Shown here one piece after another: positions 38,253 to 47,387 of a stretch of 64,000 nucleotides of DNA (position 1 is its first letter; each line of letters opens with the position of its first letter). The translations under genes and the position numbers were made by a program. The DNA comes from an uncultured Clostridia bacterium (GTDB lineage Bacteria > Bacillota > Clostridia > Christensenellales > Borkfalkiaceae), in the NCBI GenBank assembly GCA_947628675.1, contig CANRAR010000001.1, forward strand, positions 124,001-188,000. Direction: 5' to 3'. The notes under the pieces were generated by a model. It made no database searches. It saw nothing but the letters and a program-made list of their open reading frames with translations, and was not told the DNA's origin.

Positions 38253-39290
38253 TTATTCTTTGATGATCTCCACGACGTCGGTCGCGCCCCAACGCTTGGT
38301 GGATTCCATCGCGTTCTCGCAACTCGAACGGGTGCGGTAGGAGGAACTGTTGGCGAGGGGATTGCCGCGGGCATCGGAGAGGCGGAAGATAAAGTCGCCG
38401 CTCTTCACTTCGACGACGGCAAGGTTGCCCGCCTCGATGTTGCTGCGGTAGGTCTGAATGCCGCCCTTCGCGCTCTGCGCGGTGCCGTATGCGCGGCCGC
38501 TGACGATCATCTTTTCGCCGTTGCTCGCCACGAGTTCGAACGTCCACTTGTCGCCCTCGGGACGGACGACCCACTTGCCGTTGGCGGCGGAGACTTTGGG
38601 CGCATCCGCCTTCTTCGCCGCAGCCGCGGTGGCGGCGGCCGTTGCTACTTTTGCCGCGGGCTTTGCCGCAGTCTTGGGAGCGGGCTTCTTCGCTGCCGCG
38701 GGCTTCGCCGCCGCCTTGGGGGCAGGCTTCTTCGCCGCGACGGGTTTTTCTGTCTTTTTCACGGGTTCTTCCTCCTTTTCTTCGACGGGAGCGGGCTCCT
38801 CTGCGGGCGCTTCCTGTACGGCCTCTGCCTCTGCGGGCGCGGGCTCTTCCTGCTTTGCGGGTTCTTCTGCGGGCTCTTCCGCGACGGGCTCCGCGACGGG
38901 CGCGGGCTCCTCCTGCTTTGCGGGCTCCTCGACGGGCTCTTCCGCGACGGGTTTCTCGACGGGCTCTTCCGCGACGGGCTCCTCTGCGGGTTCCTCTTGC
39001 GCGACGGGTTCGGCGGTCTCCGCGACGACGGGCGCGGGCTCTTCCTGCTCTGCGACCTCTGCGGGCTCCTCTGCGGGCGCTTCCTGCGCTTCGGCGGCCT
39101 CTTCGGGTGCGGTAGGCTCGGCTTCGGGCTCGGCTTCGGGCTTGGCGGCGAGTTCTGCCGCGGCGGCCTTCTTGTTCTTCACGCTCATCACGATCATCGT
39201 AATGACGAGCGCGATGATGAGCACAAGGATGATCGCAAGCACGATGACGAGCGGCAAATTTTCATTGATGAATTTTTTGATACTATCCAT
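38253..39290 (-). CDS. Membrane-anchored YegP/DUF1508-like protein with a long EPA/KPA-rich linker
   Basis: N-terminal TM LVIVLAIILVLIIALVITMIVMSV; C-terminal KWTFELVASNGEKMIVSGRAYGTAQSAKGGIQTYRSN and DFIFRLSDARGNPLANSSSYRTRSSCENAMES. Confidence 0.8.
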   Translation of the reverse strand: MDSIKKFINENLPLVIVLAIILVLIIALVITMIVMSVKNKKAAAAELAAKPEAEPEAEPTAPEEAAEAQEAPAEEPAEVAEQEEPAPVVAETAEPVAQEEPAEEPVAEEPVEKPVAEEPVEEPAKQEEPAPVAEPVAEEPAEEPAKQEEPAPAEAEAVQEAPAEEPAPVEEKEEEPVKKTEKPVAAKKPAPKAAAKPAAAKKPAPKTAAKPAAKVATAAATAAAAKKADAPKVSAANGKWVVRPEGDKWTFELVASNGEKMIVSGRAYGTAQSAKGGIQTYRSNIEAGNLAVVEVKSGDFIFRLSDARGNPLANSSSYRTRSSCENAMESTKRWGATDVVEIIKE

Positions 39291-39327
39291 GTTTCCACTC
39301 CTTTGTCCAAATCAAAATTGTAACTAT

Positions 39328-39356
39328 ATTCTACCATGAAATATCGCGGCTGTCAA
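39328..39356 (-). promoter_or_regulatory. Promoter of the YegP-like gene
   Basis: Minus strand TTGACA-17-TAGAAT. Confidence 0.75.
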
Positions 39357-39360
39357 TCCA

Positions 39361-39389
39361 TTGACAAAATTTTTCCTTTCCTGTATGAT
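39361..39389 (+). promoter_or_regulatory. Promoter of the flavoprotein gene, TSS predicted at the start codon
   Basis: TTGACA-17-TATGAT; 6 nt between -10 and ATG 39396. Confidence 0.75.
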
Positions 39390-39395
39390 AAGAAT

Positions 39396-40529
39396 ATGAA
39401 AAAAATCGCAGTGATCGGCGGCGGCGCCGCGGGAATGGCGTGTGCGGTGCTGCTCGCCCGTGCGGGGCACGACGTCACGATTTTGGAGCGCGGCGCGCGC
39501 CTCGGCCGCAAACTTTCGGCGAGCGGCAACGGACAGGGCAACGTCACCAACATCGACATGGGGAAGACCCACTACTTCACCGACGATGCGGAAAAACTCG
39601 CCCGCATCCTCGAAAAATTCGGCGCGGCGGATGCCGTCGCGTTTCTGGAGGGCATGGGGGGAATTTTCCTGCCCGATGCCCGTGGCAGGGTGTACCCCGC
39701 CTCCCGTCAGGCGTCCTCGGTGACCGACCTCTTCCGCCGCGAACTTTCCCGTCTCGGCGTTCGCATATGCCTCGGGGCGCAGGTGAAAAAACTCGCATAT
39801 GACAAAAAAACCGCGCAGTTTTCCGTCGGATGGGCGGAGGGGCATATGCAGGCGGAGGCAGTCGTCCTCGCGGCGGGGGGGAAGGCGGCGAAGAACTTCG
39901 GCACCGACGGCACGGCGTATGCGCTCGCGCAGGCGTTCGGGCACACCGTGACGCCGCTTTCTCCCTCCCTCGTGCAACTGCGCACGTCGCCCGCCGCGGT
40001 GCGCGGGCTCAAGGGGGTGCGCACCGACGCCCTTCTCACCGTGGAGAAAAAGGGCGCGCCCGCCGTCTGCTTTCGCGGCGACGTCCTCTTCACCGAGAGC
40101 GGCGTCTCGGGCGACGCGGTGTTCCGCGCCTCGTCGTATGCGGAAGCGGGCGACATTCTCCGCCTCGACCTTTTGCCCGACGTGCCCGCCTCCCGCCTTG
40201 TTAATTTACGCGAAGAGGGCGATCTTTTGTGCGTCCTGCATTCGGCGCTCGCGCGGCACATCGCCCGCCTTTCCCGCGAAAACGGCAAAACGCTGTCGGT
40301 TTTCGTGAAAAATTTCCCCCTCGAAGTCACGGGAACGCTGGGCTTCGACTACGCGCAGGTGACCCGCGGCGGCATCCCGCTCGCCGAGGCAGACGGTTTT
40401 CTTATGAGCAAATTACAACCAAACTTCTATTTCGCGGGGGAGATCCTCAACGTGGACGGGGAGTGCGGCGGCTACAATCTGCACTGGGCGTTCGCCTCGG
40501 CACACGCCGTCGCGGAGGCGCTTTCATGA
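39396..40529 (+). CDS. NAD(P)/FAD-dependent oxidoreductase, HI0933/BaiN-like family
   Basis: MKKIAVIGGGAAGMACAVLLARAGHDVTILERGARLGRKLSASGNGQGNVTN...LNVDGECGGYNLHWAFASA. Confidence 0.9.
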   Translation: MKKIAVIGGGAAGMACAVLLARAGHDVTILERGARLGRKLSASGNGQGNVTNIDMGKTHYFTDDAEKLARILEKFGAADAVAFLEGMGGIFLPDARGRVYPASRQASSVTDLFRRELSRLGVRICLGAQVKKLAYDKKTAQFSVGWAEGHMQAEAVVLAAGGKAAKNFGTDGTAYALAQAFGHTVTPLSPSLVQLRTSPAAVRGLKGVRTDALLTVEKKGAPAVCFRGDVLFTESGVSGDAVFRASSYAEAGDILRLDLLPDVPASRLVNLREEGDLLCVLHSALARHIARLSRENGKTLSVFVKNFPLEVTGTLGFDYAQVTRGGIPLAEADGFLMSKLQPNFYFAGEILNVDGECGGYNLHWAFASAHAVAEALS

Positions 40530-42046
40530 AACTCACCCTGCGCGACATTGCGCTTCCCGCCCGCAAAAAAGAGGGCGCCCTTCTCGACCTGTGTGCCAAA
40601 AAATTGGGCGCGCCCGTCAAATATTTCAAAATTCTGAAGAAATCCCTCGACGCGCGCGACAAGGGCGACATCAAGTGGGTATACACGGTGGAGTGCGCCG
40701 ACGAGCAAATTTCCGACCCCATTCCCGCATTTCCGCAGGTGAAGCGGGGGGCGCGCGTCTACATTGCGGGCGCGGGGCCTGCGGGGCTGTTCTCGGCGCT
40801 GCGCCTTCTCGACTGCGGCATGAAGCCAATTTTGTTGGAGCGGGGGAAGGCGGTGGAGGAACGCGTCGCCGCCGTCGAGGCGTTCAAACGCACGGGCGTA
40901 CTCGATCCCTCCACCAACGTGCAGTTCGGCGAAGGGGGCGCGGGCACGTTCTCGGACGGCAAACTCACCACGCAGACGAATAGCCCCTACCGCCGCGAAA
41001 TTCTGCATACGTTCGTCAAGTTCGGCGCCCCCGCCGAGGTGGAATATCTCGGCAAGCCGCACATCGGGAGCGATAACCTCCGCAACGTCGTCGCCAATAT
41101 GCGGCGGGACATCCTCGCGCGCGGCGGGCAGGTGCGCTTTTCCTCCCAACTTACGGACATCGAGATCAAGAACGGAAAACTTTCCGCAATTTATGTGAAC
41201 GGCGTCCGGGAGGAGGCGGATGTGCTCGTGCTCGCCGTCGGGCACAGCGCGCGCGATACCTTTGAGATGCTGCTCGCCCGCGGCTTTCAAATGGAGCAGA
41301 AGGCGTTCGCCGTCGGCGTAAGAGTGGAGCACTTGCAGCGCGCCGTCAGCGCGGCGCAGTACGGAAGGGGGTACGCGGGGCTCCCCGCCGCGGACTACAA
41401 ACTCGTCTCCCACGCCTCCGAGCGCGCCGTGTTCACCTTTTGTATGTGCCCCGGGGGCGTCGTCGTGCCGTCGGCGAGCGAAGAGGGCGGCGTCGTCACC
41501 AACGGCATGAGCGACTACGCGCGGGACGGCGCCAACGCCAATTCCGCCCTCGTGGCGCAGGTGGGGCGGGAGGACTTCGGCGGAGAACATCCCCTCGCGG
41601 GCGTGGAGTTTCAGAGGAAGTTGGAGCGCGCCGCGTACAAGGCGGGCGGCGGGGGATACCGTGCGCCCGTCCAGCTCGTCGGCGACTTTCTCATCGGGCG
41701 GGAGAGTTATTATTTCGGCGAAGTCAAGCCCACGTACGCCCTCTCCACGACGTTCGCCCCGCTCGAAAGTTATCTGCCCGCGGGGGTCACCTCCGCCCTC
41801 CGCGCCGCCATTCCCGATATGGAGCGGCGGCTCAAGGGGTTTGCCGCTTACGAGGCCGTCCTCACGGGCGTGGAATCCCGCACGAGTTCGCCCGTGCGCG
41901 TCGTGCGCGGGGAAAACTTGCAAGCGGAGGGCAAAGAGGGCGTCTACCCCTGCGGCGAAGGCTGCGGCTATGCGGGCGGCATCGCCTCGGCAGCGGCGGA
42001 CGGCCTCCGCGTCGCCGAAGCCATCGTGCGCAAGTATATGGAATAG
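40526..42046 (+). CDS. FAD-dependent dehydrogenase-like protein (COG2509-type)
   Basis: ATG 40526; VYIAGAGPAGLFSALRLLDCGMKPILLERG...FGEGGAGTFSDGKLTTQ...YPCGEGCGYAGGIASAAADGLRVAEAI. Confidence 0.9.
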   Translation: MKLTLRDIALPARKKEGALLDLCAKKLGAPVKYFKILKKSLDARDKGDIKWVYTVECADEQISDPIPAFPQVKRGARVYIAGAGPAGLFSALRLLDCGMKPILLERGKAVEERVAAVEAFKRTGVLDPSTNVQFGEGGAGTFSDGKLTTQTNSPYRREILHTFVKFGAPAEVEYLGKPHIGSDNLRNVVANMRRDILARGGQVRFSSQLTDIEIKNGKLSAIYVNGVREEADVLVLAVGHSARDTFEMLLARGFQMEQKAFAVGVRVEHLQRAVSAAQYGRGYAGLPAADYKLVSHASERAVFTFCMCPGGVVVPSASEEGGVVTNGMSDYARDGANANSALVAQVGREDFGGEHPLAGVEFQRKLERAAYKAGGGGYRAPVQLVGDFLIGRESYYFGEVKPTYALSTTFAPLESYLPAGVTSALRAAIPDMERRLKGFAAYEAVLTGVESRTSSPVRVVRGENLQAEGKEGVYPCGEGCGYAGGIASAAADGLRVAEAIVRKYME

Positions 42047-42087
42047 GCGCGCTCTCTCGCCCGCCACCGTTTTCACCCTCATACCGA

Positions 42088-42118
42088 ACGCCCCGCCGCG
42101 CGAAACGCGGCGGGGCGT
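42088..42118 (+). terminator. Hairpin after the flavoprotein pair
   Basis: acgccccgccgcg-cgaaa-cgcggcggggcgt. Confidence 0.55.
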
Positions 42119-42236
42119 GAGCGTATCTTCCCGTTTTTCGCAAAATTTTTTGGACAAAAAAATGTCATCTTCCCCTTGCCAACCCGCCGTTTGTGTGATA
42201 CAATGAAAGTAATCTATTTAAGGGGGAAAGAACAAC

Positions 42237-44381
42237 ATGAAAAAAGCGTTACAATTTGCCGCGGTCGCAACGAGTTGCCTTCTGGCGCTCTCCGTGTTCG
42301 CGGCTTGCGGCGGCGAGGAGGAAGATTATCGGGAGAGCGCCGATTTTGCCCGTATCTGCTACGACAATCTTCCCGATGACGGCATAGATCTCCCCGCTTC
42401 CGAAACGTCGGTGGTCGTCACCAAGGCCACGGATATCAAGGCGTATACGTCCGACGGCTCTAAGGCCAAACTCGAAGAGGTCGCCACATATGAGGACGGC
42501 GTGTTCACCGCAAAGGGCGCGGGCATTATCACCTTTACCCGGGATGGGAAAGAGGGCAGAGTGGAAGTTGTCCCCGCCTACGTCACCAACCCCGGCAACC
42601 AGTACACGGGCACGACGAGCAATGCAAAAGAGAGTGACGGTGCAAAATATCTCGGCCACACGCACGACCCTTCGTTCATCGAGGTGACGGAGAACGGCAG
42701 ACCCGTCTACTACCTCTTCTCCACAGGGTGGAATGAGAACCCCGCGGTCAACAACTATAAGACGTACGGCAACGCCATCCACCGTTCGGAGGATCTTCTC
42801 ACGTGGGAGTTCGTGGGCAGGACGTTCGATTGGAATGCGCGCAACACCGAATTCATCGGCAGCGACGCACACACATGGCTATACGACGGTACGACCAACG
42901 GCTACTCCGATGCGGATGCAAGTTGGTGGGCGCCTGACATCGTCCCGTGCCCCTCGGGCGGCTATTGGCTGTATACCTGCGTCGTAGACGGCTCTGCCGA
43001 TAGTGCCGATATTAGTAAGGCAGAGGGTATGTTGATCGGCAACAAAAAGTATGCGCGCGCCTGCATCCTTCTGTACCATTCCGATTCGCTCGCGGCGGGC
43101 TCCTTCAAGGCGGTCATGGGACCCGACGGCAAGCAGGCCGTTCTCATGCAGTCCTCCATTCAGCGTGGCGAAAGCGTGAAGGACGTCAACGGCATTGACC
43201 CGCAGATCATCTACACGCCCGACGGCAAGATGTACATGGCGTACGGCTCTTTCGGTTCGGGCGACTACATCATCGAACTCGACCCGCAGACGGGTCTCCG
43301 CAAGGACGGCAAGACGTGGCAGACCCACGAGACCATTCGCGGATATATCGACAGCAATTCGGATAACGATAAACAGTCTGAAATCATCGACCCCGAAAAC
43401 ATTCAGGAACTCTACAACAAGACGGAGGGCGGCGTCGGTTGGGAACACCCCTATTACGGCAAGAACATTTCGAGGATGGATATGGAGGCTCCTGTTATCG
43501 CCCGTCACGACAACGTGAAGATCTTCGACGAGACGACGGAACTCGACGAAAACAACGAGCCCAAGGACGTCGAGGGCAAGACGTACTACTACTCCATGCA
43601 CTCCTACGACGGCCTCGAATACAACTATCAGATGTACGGCGGCAGGAGTGAGAGCCCGCTCGGCATCTTCAAATCCGCGGGCGGCGAGGGTATCGTCCGT
43701 AACGACGGCGCAGGCAATTCCAACAATCAGGGCAATAAGTACATGGGCGCCTTCACGTGGCACAACAAGAGCGCAACGAGCAAGGAGATCGATATCATCC
43801 TGCCCGGGCACAACGACCTCTTCACCACGAGCACGGGCGTCAACCTCGCGGCGTACATCACGCGCACCATTTCCCTCGGCGCCGGCGTCGATTTTGTTTC
43901 GCAGATCCACCAGTACTACCTCAACTCCAAGGGCGACATCTGCATCAACCCCAACCGCTACAGCGGCGAGATGATGCGCACCGTCACCAAGGATGAGCTC
44001 TTGAAGTACACGGAGGACGGCAAGTTCAAGATGGTGTTCACGAGCAACCAGTACGATACCAATACCAACCACACCGCGAAGAACGTCTCCGTAGACGTCG
44101 TATTCGGCGAAGACGGCTCCATCAAGGACGCCGCAGGTACGGCGCTTGGCACGTATACGATGTACGGCAAGTGCTACATCAAGATCGAGTTCACCAAGGC
44201 GCAGGCCAACGGCGAAACGACGTACTACGGCGTCGTCAGCCCCGCATGGCTGGGCGACCAGAACAAGTCGGGCTTCACCATCACGGCGCTCGGCTACACC
44301 AACCCGAAGCGGAGTATGTCCATCTTCTTCAACAACTACTCCACGCTCTCCGGCACCAACCTCGTCGGCAATGTGCAATAA
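42237..44381 (+). CDS. GH43-family glycoside hydrolase lipoprotein (arabinanase-like)
   Basis: Lipobox SVFAACGGEEE; HTHDPSFIEV, YLFSTG, SWWAPDIVPCPSGGYWLYT, DVNGIDPQIIYTPDGKMYMAYGSF beta-propeller blade motifs. Confidence 0.87.
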   Translation: MKKALQFAAVATSCLLALSVFAACGGEEEDYRESADFARICYDNLPDDGIDLPASETSVVVTKATDIKAYTSDGSKAKLEEVATYEDGVFTAKGAGIITFTRDGKEGRVEVVPAYVTNPGNQYTGTTSNAKESDGAKYLGHTHDPSFIEVTENGRPVYYLFSTGWNENPAVNNYKTYGNAIHRSEDLLTWEFVGRTFDWNARNTEFIGSDAHTWLYDGTTNGYSDADASWWAPDIVPCPSGGYWLYTCVVDGSADSADISKAEGMLIGNKKYARACILLYHSDSLAAGSFKAVMGPDGKQAVLMQSSIQRGESVKDVNGIDPQIIYTPDGKMYMAYGSFGSGDYIIELDPQTGLRKDGKTWQTHETIRGYIDSNSDNDKQSEIIDPENIQELYNKTEGGVGWEHPYYGKNISRMDMEAPVIARHDNVKIFDETTELDENNEPKDVEGKTYYYSMHSYDGLEYNYQMYGGRSESPLGIFKSAGGEGIVRNDGAGNSNNQGNKYMGAFTWHNKSATSKEIDIILPGHNDLFTTSTGVNLAAYITRTISLGAGVDFVSQIHQYYLNSKGDICINPNRYSGEMMRTVTKDELLKYTEDGKFKMVFTSNQYDTNTNHTAKNVSVDVVFGEDGSIKDAAGTALGTYTMYGKCYIKIEFTKAQANGETTYYGVVSPAWLGDQNKSGFTITALGYTNPKRSMSIFFNNYSTLSGTNLVGNVQ

Positions 44382-44404
44382 ATAGAATGCAAACGCACAG
44401 CAAT

Positions 44405-44570
44405 CACGGGCGTAGAGAAAAGAGATGCGTTCAATAAATTGAGTGCAGGAAGCAGGAGCGAGCACTCAAAAACGCGAGCGTAGAGAAAAGAGAAACTCTC
44501 AACAAATTGAGTGCAAAAAACGCGAGCGCGAGAAAAGGCGAACTCAAAAAGTTGAGCACGACAATTGTGC
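44405..44570 (+). repeat. Degenerate ~48-bp repeats with internal ACTC..GAGT inverted repeat
   Basis: gggcgtagagaaaagaga..ttcaataaattgagtgcag / gagcgtagagaaaagagaaactctcaacaaattgagtgcaaaaaacgc / gagcgcgagaaaaggcgaactcaaaaagttgagca. Confidence 0.65.
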
Positions 44571-44663
44571 AATGAAGAGAATGCAAATGCGTGGTAAATT
44601 CATTGCAAAAGCAGAGCAAATGCAAATCAAAGAGGGAGTCGCCCGAGCGGGCGGCTCCCAAAA

Positions 44664-44734
44664 TTTTGTTCCCGCGCGCCGCGCCGCCGCCTCCCCCTAC
44701 GGGGGAGGCGGCGGCGCGGCGCGCGGGAACAAAA
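44664..44734. repeat. 34-bp perfect-stem hairpin with 3-nt loop
   Basis: ttttgttcccgcgcgccgcgccgccgcctccccc-tac-gggggaggcggcggcgcggcgcgcgggaacaaaa. Confidence 0.92.
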
Positions 44735-44799
44735 AAATAAAAAAATAATGTCACATATCCCAAAAAGAAAAAGGAAAGTATGGTAAAATGAAAACGATC

Positions 44800-45003
44800 G
44801 GAAGCGCGTAAAAAACTCAAAGCCGAAAAAGCCGACCCCGAAAAAACCGAAAGCATAAAAACGCGAAAAGCAAAAATCGAAGAGTAAAATTCTAAAAACA
44901 AAAACCGAAAAATAAAAATTCAAGAATAAAAATTCAAGAACAAAAACCGAAGGACAAAAATCGAAAAAATCGAAAAGAAAAACTAAAAAACAAAAAGCGC
45001 AAA
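44800..45003 (+). repeat. A-rich low-complexity tract of short degenerate repeats
   Basis: Repeated aaaaaccgaa / aaaaattcaag / aaaaatcgaa units, nearly T-poor on + strand. Confidence 0.7.
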
Positions 45004-46185
45004 TCAGACAAAGAGTGTGGCGGCGTCGCTCTCAACGCGGGAGGTGAGGGCGGCGTAGAGTCGCGCGGCTTTGAGGTCGGTATCCAAACAGGCGCGCGCC
45101 GTCTTATCGAGGCGGGCGATGTCGCTTTTCTTTACGAGCACGGGGAGTTTGCCCGCGGCGAGGGCGGAAAAAATTTCCTCGGCGCCCTCCTTCTTCACGG
45201 CGAGCACGTTGCAGTAGAGGGGGGAGGCGAGAAAGTCGCGCACGGCCTTCAGGGTGACGCCCAAAAAATTCTGCGCGAGGATGCGCTTGATGCGCGCCCG
45301 TGTGTAGCGCTTGGAGACCACCTTTTCGAGGAGGGCATCGTAATCGGGCGTGGTTTGGGAGAGTGTTTTGAGGCGGTTCTCGAGCCCCTCCGCGCAGTCG
45401 GGCGAAAGAGAAATTTGCTCCGCGGAAGTTACGGCGAGGGCGCACATCGCGGCGGTCTTGAAACCCGCGGGGGCGCGCATGGGGCAGTCGTCGAAGACGG
45501 GGGCGGGTACGTTCTTTCTGATGAGGCGGCGGTACTTTTTGAAGTCGCCCATCGCAAGGCGCAAGGAGGCCGCGGAGGAGAAGTCGGCGCGCAGAATTTC
45601 TTCGCCGTAGCCGCCGCCCATGCGCGGGATGGGCAGGGGCTCCATCTTGCTCTTCTCTGTAAGCAGCGCGTGGCAGTACTCGCCGCCCAAGATGTTGTTG
45701 GGAGAGACGAGGAGGGCTTCGTCGATCTCGGGGTGCAGCGCGGAGAGGGCGGCGTTGCGCGCACGGATGTACGAGCCGCCGTCCGCCATGTTCTCTTTGA
45801 GCGCCGCCTTGAAGGCCTTGTCCTCGGAGGCGAGCGCCCTGCCGAGGGCGAGGAAATCCTCCTTCGTGCCGCTCTCGCACCCGAAGGCGAGCGTACTGAC
45901 GGCGGGGATCGCCGAGAGGATATGCACGGCGCCCTGCGCGAAGAGTTCGGCGGGGGAGACGGCAAAGGAAACGGGCAGTTCTATTACGACGTCCGCGCCG
46001 CCCAAGATCGCATGGCGGGCGCGCGTGTACTTGCCCGCGACGGCGGCTTCGCCCCGCTGGGTGAAATCTCCGCTCATGATGCAGAGAATTTTATCGCACC
46101 CGCTCGCCTCGCGGATGCGCCCGAGTTGATACGCGTGTCCGTTGTGGAAGGGATTATATTCCGAGATGACCGCACAAAATTTCAT
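45004..46185 (-). CDS. tmcAL: tRNA(Met) cytidine acetate ligase-like nucleotidyltransferase
   Basis: MKFCAVISEYNPFHNGHAYQLGRIREASGCDKILCIMSGDFTQRGEAAVAGKYTRARHAILGGADVVIELP. Confidence 0.92.
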   Translation of the reverse strand: MKFCAVISEYNPFHNGHAYQLGRIREASGCDKILCIMSGDFTQRGEAAVAGKYTRARHAILGGADVVIELPVSFAVSPAELFAQGAVHILSAIPAVSTLAFGCESGTKEDFLALGRALASEDKAFKAALKENMADGGSYIRARNAALSALHPEIDEALLVSPNNILGGEYCHALLTEKSKMEPLPIPRMGGGYGEEILRADFSSAASLRLAMGDFKKYRRLIRKNVPAPVFDDCPMRAPAGFKTAAMCALAVTSAEQISLSPDCAEGLENRLKTLSQTTPDYDALLEKVVSKRYTRARIKRILAQNFLGVTLKAVRDFLASPLYCNVLAVKKEGAEEIFSALAAGKLPVLVKKSDIARLDKTARACLDTDLKAARLYAALTSRVESDAATLFV

Positions 46186-46305
46186 TTTTTCACCGCGCGC
46201 GCCTTTACAATTTCCCCAAAAGGGTGTATAATATAGGAAAATATTTCCCGTGCATTATTATACACGATGTGCGGCGAAAAATAAAGTGGAACGGAGAAAA
46301 AAATC

Positions 46306-47343
46306 ATGGCGTTTATGGACAAGGTAAAGTCGTTCGGCAGAAAAGTGATGGAGAGCGGCACCATCATCGAAACGATCAAGGAAAAGGCCGCGGCCGTCGA
46401 TAAGAAGATCGTCCTCTGCGAGGGCGAGGACAGGCGCGTCGTCGAAGCGGCGTACATCTGCACCCGCGATAAGATCGCGCGCATCGTGCTGCTCGGCAAT
46501 GCCGACCAGATCAAAGTGAACAATCCCGAGATCAACCTCGAGGGCGTGGAGATCATCGACCCTGCGACGTCGCCCAAACTCGAGGAATACGCGGCGCTCC
46601 TCTACGAACTGCGCAAGGCGAAGGGCATGACGGAGGAGGAGGCCAAGGAGCAGGCGAAGGACGCGACGTTCTTCGGCGCTTTGATGCTCAAGAGCGGCGA
46701 TGCGGACGGGCTCGTCTCGGGCGCCTGCCATTCGACGGCGAACACGCTCCGCCCCGGGCTTCAAATCATTAAAACGGCGCCCGGCGTTGCCGCGGTCTCG
46801 AGTTTTATGATCATGTCGGGCTCCAACAGATATGTGGAGGACAACGTGTTGGTGTTTGCAGACTGCGGCCTCAACCCCACCTACACGGCGGAGGGGCTCG
46901 CCGACTGCGCCATCGCCACGGCGAAGAGCGCCAAGGAGATCGCGGGCATCGAGCCCCGCGTCGCCATGCTCTCCTTCTCCACGAAGGGAAGCGCCAAGCA
47001 CGATAACGTCACCCTCGTGCAGGAGGCGACCCGCATCGCAAAGGAGAAGGCGCCGGAACTTACCCTCGACGGCGAACTGCAATTCGACGCCGCCCTCGTG
47101 CCCGAAGTCGCAGCCCTGAAAGCACCCGATTCCAAGGTGGCGGGTCACGCCAACGTGCTCATCTTCCCCGACCTGCAATCGGGCAACATCGGCTACAAGA
47201 TCGCAGAGCGCCTCGGCGGCTTCCAAGCCATCGGCCCCATCTGCCAAGGGTTTGCAAAGCCCCTCAACGACCTCTCGCGCGGTTGCAAATCTTCGGACAT
47301 CGTGTGCGCGGTCGCCATCACCGCCATCCAAGCGGTGCAATAA
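46306..47343 (+). CDS. pta: Phosphate acetyltransferase
   Basis: DGLVSGACHSTANTLRPGLQIIKTAPG...VLIFPDLQSGNIGYKIAERLGGFQAIGPICQGFAKPLNDLSRGC; adjacent to ackA. Confidence 0.95.
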   Translation: MAFMDKVKSFGRKVMESGTIIETIKEKAAAVDKKIVLCEGEDRRVVEAAYICTRDKIARIVLLGNADQIKVNNPEINLEGVEIIDPATSPKLEEYAALLYELRKAKGMTEEEAKEQAKDATFFGALMLKSGDADGLVSGACHSTANTLRPGLQIIKTAPGVAAVSSFMIMSGSNRYVEDNVLVFADCGLNPTYTAEGLADCAIATAKSAKEIAGIEPRVAMLSFSTKGSAKHDNVTLVQEATRIAKEKAPELTLDGELQFDAALVPEVAALKAPDSKVAGHANVLIFPDLQSGNIGYKIAERLGGFQAIGPICQGFAKPLNDLSRGCKSSDIVCAVAITAIQAVQ

Positions 47344-47387
47344 TTTGTCGCCGCACAAAAAATAACGCGCAAAAAGGAGAGCGTTCC

